Part shown: in pieces, positions 58,129 through 64,000 of the stretch
Position numbering within the stretch: the first letter of the stretch is position 1
How the letters are laid out: the number at the start of each line of letters is the position of its first letter
Assembly: GCF_006438845.1 (NCBI RefSeq)
Contig: NZ_RCZJ01000002.1
Coordinates: forward strand, 447,145 to 511,144
Direction: 5' to 3'
DNA length: 64,000 bases
DNA from: Variovorax ginsengisoli
GTDB taxonomy: Bacteria; Pseudomonadota; Gammaproteobacteria; Burkholderiales; Burkholderiaceae_C
Translations under genes and position numbers: made by a program
Notes under the pieces: model-generated
What the model was told of the DNA's origin: nothing
The model's database searches: none
The model's input: the letters and a program-made list of their open reading frames with translations, nothing else

Positions 58129-59061
58129 ATGAAACACAGTTTCTCCAACCCACGCTACCGCGGCATCTTCCCGGTCGCGCCCACCACCTTCACAGAATCG
58201 GGTGCGCTCGACTTGGCGAGCCAGAAGCGCTGCCTCGATTTCATGATCGACTCGGGCGTCGATGGCATCTGCATCCTGGCCAACTTCTCCGAGCAGTTCC
58301 TGCTGTCGGACGACGAGCGCGAGGTGCTCACCCGCACCGCCCTCGAACATGTGGCCGGCCGCGTGCCGGTGATCGTCACCACCACCCACTTCAGCACCGC
58401 CGTGTGCATCGATCGCAGCCGTCGCGCGCAAGCCATGGGCGCGGCCATGCTGATGGTGATGCCGCCCTACCACGGCGCCACCTTCCGCGTGCCTGAAGCA
58501 AAAATCTTCGAGTTCTATGCGCAGTTGTCGGACGCGGTGTCGATTCCGATCATGGTGCAGGACGCCCCCGCCAGCGGCACGGTGCTGTCGGCGCCCTTCC
58601 TCGCGAAGATGGCCACCGAGATCGAGCAACTGAGCTACTTCAAGATCGAGACACCCGGCGCAGCGAGCAAGCTGCACGAGCTGATCCGCTTAGGCGGCGA
58701 AGCCATCGAAGGGCCGTGGGACGGCGAGGAAGCCATCACGTTGCTGGCCGACCTGGACGCCGGCGCCACCGGCGCGATGACCGGCGGCGCCTTCGCCGAC
58801 GGCATCCGCCCGATCATCGAAGCGCACCGCAACAGCGATGCCGACCTGGCCTTCGCGCTCTACCAGCGCTGGCTGCCGCTGATCAACCACGAGAACCGGC
58901 AGGCCGGCTTCCTCGCAGCCAAGGCGCTGATGAAGGAAGGCGGCGTGATCGCCTGCGACGCGCCGCGCCATCCGTGGCCATCGATGCATCCCGAGGTGCG
59001 CCGCGGCCTGCTGGACATCGCACGGCGGCTCGACCCGCTGGTGCTGCGCTGGGGACGCTGA
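58129..59061 (+). CDS. DHDPS-family enzyme, probable L-2-keto-3-deoxyarabonate dehydratase (AraD-like)
   Basis: A 310-residue TIM-barrel lyase with Schiff-base Lys172 (SYFKIETPG). The Tyr typical of DHDPS aldolases is replaced in the QDAPASG segment, a feature of keto-deoxy sugar acid dehydratases such as Azospirillum AraD. It would act on the product of the preceding dehydratase to give alpha-ketoglutarate semialdehyde. An aldolase role (pyruvate plus glycolaldehyde) is the alternative. ATG 58129 is preferred over a TTG at 58117. Confidence 0.85.
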   Translation: MKHSFSNPRYRGIFPVAPTTFTESGALDLASQKRCLDFMIDSGVDGICILANFSEQFLLSDDEREVLTRTALEHVAGRVPVIVTTTHFSTAVCIDRSRRAQAMGAAMLMVMPPYHGATFRVPEAKIFEFYAQLSDAVSIPIMVQDAPASGTVLSAPFLAKMATEIEQLSYFKIETPGAASKLHELIRLGGEAIEGPWDGEEAITLLADLDAGATGAMTGGAFADGIRPIIEAHRNSDADLAFALYQRWLPLINHENRQAGFLAAKALMKEGGVIACDAPRHPWPSMHPEVRRGLLDIARRLDPLVLRWGR

Positions 59062-59066
59062 GCGCT

Positions 59067-59588
59067 TTACTTCGCACCGGGATGCAGCCCCAGCACGTTG
59101 GCGCCGATGGCGGGGTCGACGAAGCGCTCGAGCTTGTGCGGGTGCAGGATGACCGTGATCTCGCACGAGCCCGTGCCCACGGTCATGCCCAGAAAGTGGC
59201 CACCTGCGCCGATGAAGGTGGCGTCCGTCACGATGCCGTGCGCATGGATCGACGGCTTTCCTTCCTTCCACGCGATGCTGCCGGTCAGGTTGGCCATCTC
59301 GACGTCCTTGAAGGTCTTGGGGTCGAAGACCTTCCGGGAAAAGTCGTAGAAGCCGAAGGTCGCCTCACGCATGAAGCCGATCCCGAAAATGCTGGCGCTC
59401 TGGATCTGCTCGACCACCGCCAGCCGCTCGATGTGCGCGAGGACGTCGTCGCCATTGCGCAGCACCATGAGGTAGCCGGTCGGGGTGCGCGTGACCTTGC
59501 CAGTCAGGTCTTGCGCCTGCGCCGAGGCCGTGAAGGCCAGGGCGGCGAGCACTGCGATCCACAGGGAGATGAGCGTCTTGAGGAACAT
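59067..59588 (-). CDS. Exported PPC/DUF296-domain protein
   Basis: A 173-residue protein. A signal peptide covers about 1-25 (SAQAQ). The rest is a PPC/DUF296 domain, with HAHGIVTD, IGAGGHFLG and GSCEITV in family order and the conserved histidines kept. In plants the domain is linked to AT-hook proteins; in bacteria it is usually cytoplasmic. A secreted copy is unusual. It converges with the AraD-like gene, 5 bases apart. Its role is unknown. Confidence 0.75.
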   Translation of the reverse strand: MFLKTLISLWIAVLAALAFTASAQAQDLTGKVTRTPTGYLMVLRNGDDVLAHIERLAVVEQIQSASIFGIGFMREATFGFYDFSRKVFDPKTFKDVEMANLTGSIAWKEGKPSIHAHGIVTDATFIGAGGHFLGMTVGTGSCEITVILHPHKLERFVDPAIGANVLGLHPGAK

Positions 59589-59626
59589 GGTTTGTCTCGT
59601 TTCTTTTTAGGTTGAGGGAAAAGGGA

Positions 59627-60037
59627 TCAGCGCGCCGACGCGGACTGCTGCACGCCGGCCTGCACCTTGGCGCGCAAGCGGTCGACGTTGACGACGAAGC
59701 GGCTGTGCGTGCCGCCGGCGACTTCCTTGTCGCCCTCGTGCACGCTGAACTCGAAAGTCACGCTGCGGCCGTCGAGCGCACTCACGCGCGCGTCGATGCG
59801 CACCGACTGGCCCAGCAAGGTGGCGCCGCCATGCTTCACTGCGATGGCCGTGCCGACCGAGTTCTCGCCTTCGTCGACATGCCCGAGCAGGAAGTCGAGG
59901 CAGGTTTCCTCGACGTCGCGCACCAGCTCGGGCGTCGCGTAGATGCGCAGCGATTCACCGAGAAAGTCGACCGTGCGGCGGCGGTCCACGGTGATGTCGC
60001 GCCGGGTCGTCGCACCCGCGCTGAGTTCGTTCTTCAT
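59627..60037 (-). CDS. FlK-like hot-dog thioesterase
   Basis: A 136-residue single hot-dog protein. ATPELVRDVEETCLDFL, SVGTAIAVKHGGAT and the closing GGTHSRFVVN follow the pattern of fluoroacetyl-CoA thioesterase FlK and relatives. The natural acyl-CoA is unknown. ATG 60037 gives the conserved start; longer frames run through the promoter region. The gene diverges from a GcvA-like regulator and is followed by the PPC gene. Confidence 0.8.
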   Translation of the reverse strand: MKNELSAGATTRRDITVDRRRTVDFLGESLRIYATPELVRDVEETCLDFLLGHVDEGENSVGTAIAVKHGGATLLGQSVRIDARVSALDGRSVTFEFSVHEGDKEVAGGTHSRFVVNVDRLRAKVQAGVQQSASAR

Positions 60038-60244
60038 GCTTGTTTTTCCGAAGGCGGCCGCCATGCGGCCTGGAGGGGACTCGACGCGCCGGTGCATCGA
60101 ACGGGGCGCCAGTCTAGGAACGCCACCCACCCCGCGGCAAACGAGTTTTTCTAGGGCGAATGCCGAGAAAATATTGAAGGCTTTTGACGCACACTCGGCG
60201 CTTCAGGCCCGCCATCCCGACGCCGGTCATCCCAAGGAAACATC

Positions 60245-61195
60245 GTGTCGCGCCCCATCCCGCCGCTCAATCCCCTGAGGGCTTTCGAAGTCGCCGCCCG
60301 GCATCTGAGCTTCACGCGCGCCGCGGAAGAACTGTTCGTCACGCCTTCGGCCGTGAGTCACCAGATCAAGACGCTGGAAGAAAGCCTGGGCATCGCGCTC
60401 TTCACGCGCGACGCCAAGGCCCTGTCGCTCACCGCCGCCGGCAAGGCCTACCTGCCGGGCGTGCAGCAGGCCTTCAAGCAGCTCGCCCATGCCACCCACC
60501 AGTTGCAGACGCACGGCATGCCCGCGCTGAAGATCAACATCCCGCCGACCTTCGCGGTCAAGTGGCTGATCCCGCGCATGGACCGCTTCATGAAGGCGCA
60601 CCCGGAGATCGACCTCAAGGTGTCGACCTCCAACCACACGGTCGACTTCTCGCGTGAGGACTTCGACCTGTCGGTGCGCTACGGCCGCGGCCACTACCCG
60701 GGCCTGCATTCGGAGCTGTGCCTGCCGGTGGAGGTTTTTCCCGTGTGCAGCCCGGCGCTGATGCGCGGCGAGCACCCGCTGCGCACACCGGCCGATCTCA
60801 GGCACCACACGCTGCTGCACGACGACAGCACCTACACCGACGTGAGCAACCCCAACTGGGCGATGTGGCTCGAGCACGCCGGCGTGACCGGCATCGACGC
60901 GACGCGCGGCCCGTCGTTCTGGCCCAGCCACCTGGTGATCAACGCGGCCGCCGACGGCCTGGGCGTGGCGCTCGCCAAGAAGAACTGGGTGGTGAAAGAC
61001 CTGGCCGACGGTTTGCTCATCCGCCCTTTCGACATCAGCCTGCCCGTGGAGTTCTCCTACTTCATCGTGTACCCGGAAGAGCGCGTGGAGGACCGGCGCA
61101 TCGCCGCCTTCGTCGATTGGGTGCGCCAGGAGGTCGCGGCGGACCAGGCCGCGGCGTCGGCGAACACCGCGGCGATGACCGCGCTGATCGCCTGA
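60245..61195 (+). CDS. LysR-family regulator, GcvA-like
   Basis: A 316-residue LysR regulator of the GcvA group (RPIPPLNPLRAFEVAARHLSF opening, VTPSAVSHQIKTLEE helix-turn-helix). GTG 60245 follows AAGGAAACATC, a good Shine-Dalgarno. It diverges from the thioesterase gene across 207 bases and is convergent with the amidohydrolase. GcvA itself controls glycine cleavage, but no such genes are here, so the target is probably the thioesterase/PPC pair or the CoA transferase unit. Confidence 0.88.
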   Translation: MSRPIPPLNPLRAFEVAARHLSFTRAAEELFVTPSAVSHQIKTLEESLGIALFTRDAKALSLTAAGKAYLPGVQQAFKQLAHATHQLQTHGMPALKINIPPTFAVKWLIPRMDRFMKAHPEIDLKVSTSNHTVDFSREDFDLSVRYGRGHYPGLHSELCLPVEVFPVCSPALMRGEHPLRTPADLRHHTLLHDDSTYTDVSNPNWAMWLEHAGVTGIDATRGPSFWPSHLVINAAADGLGVALAKKNWVVKDLADGLLIRPFDISLPVEFSYFIVYPEERVEDRRIAAFVDWVRQEVAADQAAASANTAAMTALIA

Positions 61196-61251
61196 GCGGA
61201 CGGCCCGCCGCTGCGGGCTTTCGGCGCCGATGCCGGTGCCGGTGCCGTGCT

Positions 61252-62163
61252 TCAGTCCAGCCGGTAAAGCCGCACCGCGTTGTCGTGCAGCAGCGCGCGG
61301 CGTTCGCTGGCCGGCCGGTCCGCGATCGCCGCCCTGAAGCCGGCGAGGATCGTGCCGTAGTCCGCCACCAGACTGTCGACCGGAAAATTGCTGGCGAACA
61401 TGCATCGCGACGCGCCGAAGATGGCGATGGCATCGCGGATGACCGGCACGTTGTCGGCCTGCGTCCAGGGCTTGCCGCGCCGGCCCAGGCCGGAAATCTT
61501 GAGGGCGGTGTTGGGCCGTGCCGCCAGCGTTTCCAGCGCGCGGCGCCAGTCGGCAAGGCTGGCCTCGCTGCGGTACGCGGGCAGGCCGGTGTGGTTGAGG
61601 ATCAGCGTCGTCTGCGGAAAGTCATACGCCAGGTCCACCGCCTGATCGAGGTTCCACCACGGCGCCTGCAGGTCGAACGACAGCCCGTTCGGCTGCAGCA
61701 TCGCGTAGCCGCGGCGCCACTTCGGGTCGTCCATCGACCCCGCCAGCCCGCGCTGGGCCTGCGCCGCCGACGCGCTGGTCACGGGCTTGTGGCGAATGCC
61801 ACGCACCAGCGGGAAGGCGGCCTGCGCCTCCAGCACCTCGACCACGTCGTCGCGGTCGAGCGCTGCGTGCGCGACGATGGCCGACGGCCGCCCGCACGAC
61901 TGGGCCAGTTGCGACAGCCAGCGCGTTTCGGCAACCGGGTCGTCACGCGCCCATTCGGCCTCGATGTGCACGGTGCGCAACGGCGTGAAGCCGCGCGTGT
62001 CGCGCGCCAGGTCGGCCGGCAGGTAGTTGCGCTTCAGCGCCGAATAGTCGCCGTAGCGGAAGTTCGGCACCGTCTCGCCTTGCAGCCACGGATAAGGGTT
62101 GGCGCCCAGGTCCCAGAAGTGCTGGTGGGCGTCGACGAAGGGCTCGCCGTTCTCGGTGTCCAT
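61252..62163 (-). CDS. Amidohydrolase 2 family hydrolase or lactonase
   Basis: A 303-residue TIM-barrel metal hydrolase. The metal motif DAHQHFWD is at 11-18, and later HTGLP and SNFPVD are typical of the family, which includes sugar and aromatic lactonases. No signal peptide, so it is cytosolic. It lies 16 bases after the Bug receptor gene and is the last gene of the unit. The substrate is unknown but is probably a lactone or a carboxylate. Confidence 0.87.
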   Translation of the reverse strand: MDTENGEPFVDAHQHFWDLGANPYPWLQGETVPNFRYGDYSALKRNYLPADLARDTRGFTPLRTVHIEAEWARDDPVAETRWLSQLAQSCGRPSAIVAHAALDRDDVVEVLEAQAAFPLVRGIRHKPVTSASAAQAQRGLAGSMDDPKWRRGYAMLQPNGLSFDLQAPWWNLDQAVDLAYDFPQTTLILNHTGLPAYRSEASLADWRRALETLAARPNTALKISGLGRRGKPWTQADNVPVIRDAIAIFGASRCMFASNFPVDSLVADYGTILAGFRAAIADRPASERRALLHDNAVRLYRLD

Positions 62164-62179
62164 CGTGCAGCGCCCGCCT

Positions 62180-63169
62180 TCAGTTCGACAGCTTGAGCTT
62201 GCCCGCCAGGTCCTTGAAGAAGGCGCTCTCTTTCACCATGACGGCTTCGAGCGCCGCGTCGTCGGCGTACGTGTCGGTGCTGAAGTGCAGCTTGGTCAGC
62301 GCGTCGATCCAGACGGGTTCCTTCACCGCCTTGGCCGTGGCCGCTTTCAAGACGGCCATCACGTCGTCGGGCGTGTTGCGCGGCGCCGAGAGACCACGCC
62401 AGATGCCGATCGACAGGTCGATGTTGCGCTCCTTCAGCGTCGGGATCTTTTCGAACCCGTCGGCCACGCGCTTGTCGGCCATCACGGCCAGCGCCTTGAG
62501 CTTGCCGGCGGCGACGTAGGTCGACACTTCCGCCGTGCTGACCGTCACCGCGTCGATGTGGCCGCCCAGCAGCGCCAGCACTGCGGGCGCACCGCCGGCG
62601 TAGGGGATGTGGTTGAAGCGCGCGCCGGTCTTCTCGGCCAATGCCGCGGCGGCCATGTGCCAGGTCGAGCCGTGGCCGGCGTTGCCCACGCGGATGTTCG
62701 AGTCGCCCTTCTTCGAGGCGTCGAGGAACTGCTCCAGCGTCGCCCAGGGCGCGTCGGCGCGCACCACCACCGCTGCCGGGTCGGCGTTGAGCCGCGCGAT
62801 CGGCCGCAGGTCGCTGTACGAGAACTTCGCCAGGCCCAGGTGGTTGAGGAAGGTCAGCTCGGTCGACGACAGCACGATCTTGTAGCCGTCGGGCTTGGCG
62901 TTCACCACCTCGCCCAGGCCCAACGCACCGCTGGCGCCCGGCCGGTTGATGACCACCACCGGCTGCGGCAGGTGCTTGGCCACCGCCGCGCCGAAGGAGC
63001 GCCCGACCACGTCGGCGCCACCGCCGGCCTGCCAGGGCACGACCAGTTCGATCGGCTTGCTCGGGTAGGCGCCCGGTTGCGCCCAGGCCGGCGCGGCCAG
63101 CGCGGCGCCGAGCATCAACGCGGCGCGCAGGCCGTGTCGTCGCGCGCCGTCGAAGGAATTGCGTGTCAT
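62180..63169 (-). CDS. Bug-family tripartite tricarboxylate transporter substrate-binding protein
   Basis: A 329-residue periplasmic receptor with an Arg-rich signal peptide (about 1-30, cleavage near AWAQ) and the Bug opening YPSKPIELVVPW. NAGHGSTWH and HIPYAGGAPA are family motifs. Bug proteins are very numerous in Burkholderiales and often have no partner membrane genes nearby, as here. It is downstream of the CoA transferase gene by 44 bases. Confidence 0.9.
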   Translation of the reverse strand: MTRNSFDGARRHGLRAALMLGAALAAPAWAQPGAYPSKPIELVVPWQAGGGADVVGRSFGAAVAKHLPQPVVVINRPGASGALGLGEVVNAKPDGYKIVLSSTELTFLNHLGLAKFSYSDLRPIARLNADPAAVVVRADAPWATLEQFLDASKKGDSNIRVGNAGHGSTWHMAAAALAEKTGARFNHIPYAGGAPAVLALLGGHIDAVTVSTAEVSTYVAAGKLKALAVMADKRVADGFEKIPTLKERNIDLSIGIWRGLSAPRNTPDDVMAVLKAATAKAVKEPVWIDALTKLHFSTDTYADDAALEAVMVKESAFFKDLAGKLKLSN

Positions 63170-63213
63170 GTCTCTTGTCTCCGGCTTGTTGTATTTGTTC
63201 GGTCGGCGGCGCA

Positions 63214-64000
63214 CTAGCCCGCCGCTGCGACACCGACCTTCGGGGTGCCGAAGGCGCCGGCCTGGCGCATCGCGTCGATCGCCTCGGCCGACAGGCCGAT
63301 CTCGCCCAGGATCTCGTCCGTGTGCTGGCCCAGCAGCGGCGCGGGGTGGCGCACCTGCTGCGGCGTGGCGCTGAGTTTCACCGGGAAGCCCAGTGCGCGG
63401 GTCTCGCCCTCGACCGGGTGCTGGATCTTCAGCACCATCTCGCGCGCCACCGCCTGTTCGCTGTTCAGCGCCTCGGCGTAGTTGTAGATCGGGCCGGCCG
63501 GCACGCCGACGGCGAGCAAGGCATCGACCCATTCGTCGGCCGTGCGGTGCGCGAACTCGCGCTCCAGCTCTTCAATCAGCACGCCGCGGTTGCGGATGCG
63601 CAGCACGTTGTCGGTGAAGCGAGGGTCTTTCAAGAGGTCTTCACGCCCGATCACGCCGCACAGCGCCGACCACAGCTTGGGGTTGGCGGCGCCGATGACG
63701 AAGTGGCGGTCGGACGCACGCACCGCCTGGTACGGCGCGCTCATGCGGTTGGCGCTGCCGATGGGCGTAGGCACTTCGCCCGTGCCCCAGTACTCGGCCG
63801 ACTCCCACACCGACAGGCTCATCGCCGTCTCGAACAGCGAGGCGTCGACGAACTGGCCTTCGCCGGTGATGCCGCGGCCGATCACCGCGCTCAGGATGCC
63901 GTAGGCCGCGAACAGCCCAGCGCCCAGGTCGGCCAGCGGAATCGCCGACTTCACCGGCGCTTCGCCCGGGTGGCCCATCACGCTCATCACGCCGGTCATG
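63214..64000 (-). CDS. CaiB/BaiF-family CoA transferase (5' end beyond the window)
   Basis: The last 262 codons or so of a family III CoA transferase; the start lies past the right edge. PLADLGAG contains the Asp expected to form the glutamyl/aspartyl-CoA intermediate, and the C-terminus has the family end (GLSAEAIDAMRQAGAF). It would move CoA between organic acids. With the Bug receptor and the amidohydrolase it looks like a small carboxylate-uptake and activation unit. Confidence 0.88.
   Translation of the reverse strand, partial: MTGVMSVMGHPGEAPVKSAIPLADLGAGLFAAYGILSAVIGRGITGEGQFVDASLFETAMSLSVWESAEYWGTGEVPTPIGSANRMSAPYQAVRASDRHFVIGAANPKLWSALCGVIGREDLLKDPRFTDNVLRIRNRGVLIEELEREFAHRTADEWVDALLAVGVPAGPIYNYAEALNSEQAVAREMVLKIQHPVEGETRALGFPVKLSATPQQVRHPAPLLGQHTDEILGEIGLSAEAIDAMRQAGAFGTPKVGVAAAG

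Overview
The window is about 64 kb of very GC-rich chromosomal DNA from a betaproteobacterium. It is most likely from the Comamonadaceae and looks like Variovorax or a close relative. This is inferred from the Burkholderiales-type HslV N-terminus, the cysteine-poor DksA with a long tail, the Bug-type solute receptor, the GguAB/ChvE sugar uptake genes with a LysR regulator, and short GC-rich palindromic intergenic repeats. It cannot be proved without a database search. I see no rRNA, tRNA, CRISPR array, transposase or prophage.

Region 1 (1-20.7 kb, minus strand) is core genome. It holds the division and cell-wall (dcw) cluster mraZ-rsmH-ftsL-ftsI-murE-murF-mraY-murD-ftsW, with most junctions overlapping by 1-4 bases and ftsW cut by the left edge. 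A 10-bp-periodic MraZ-type operator lies upstream of mraZ. Further upstream are hslVU, a STAS-like gene, dksA, a CobW-type metallochaperone, an rRNA methyltransferase-like gene, xerC, a YdcF/SanA-like gene, a DUF484 gene and dapF.

Region 2 (20.7-34.4 kb) is a mosaic of small units. These are a LysR/MFS exporter/aldo-keto reductase unit, dps, an orphan von Willebrand (VWA) protein, a GAF-GGDEF diguanylate cyclase, a chloroperoxidase-like hydrolase, a two-component locus (hybrid kinase plus receiver, divergent from an OmpR-type regulator and AraC), and a LysR/pirin pair. A 73-bp repeat-like insert flanked by 15-bp direct repeats separates the receiver gene from the kinase gene.

Region 3 (34.4-41.9 kb) has a tightly packed six-gene minus-strand operon of unknown purpose: isochorismatase-like hydrolase, XapX protein, Tat-exported amidohydrolase, DoxX protein, MFS exporter fused to an ABM-like domain, and SLAC1/TehA-like channel. 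It diverges from an AraC regulator, which is followed by a small UBP-type zinc-finger protein.

Region 4 (41.9-59.1 kb) is a pentose/hexose catabolic island resembling non-phosphorylative L-arabinose oxidation: aldose 1-epimerase, lactonase, SDR sugar dehydrogenase, GguR/GbpR-like LysR regulator, an ALDH homologue, two interleaved ABC sugar importers (ytfQ/ytfR/ytfT/yjfF and chvE/gguA/gguB), an IlvD/EDD-family sugar-acid dehydratase and an AraD-like DHDPS-family enzyme. ATCGATAT-containing sites lie in both divergent promoter regions. The ALDH homologue has lost every catalytic residue I can check, so the last step of the pathway is missing, rerouted or encoded elsewhere. This is the most striking observation. 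A long inverted repeat splits ytfR from ytfT, and a repeat-like sequence is read in frame at the start of yjfF.

Region 5 (59.1-64 kb) holds a signal-peptide-bearing PPC/DUF296 protein, an FlK-like thioesterase divergent from a GcvA-like regulator, and a minus-strand unit of CoA transferase (cut by the right edge), Bug receptor and amidohydrolase.
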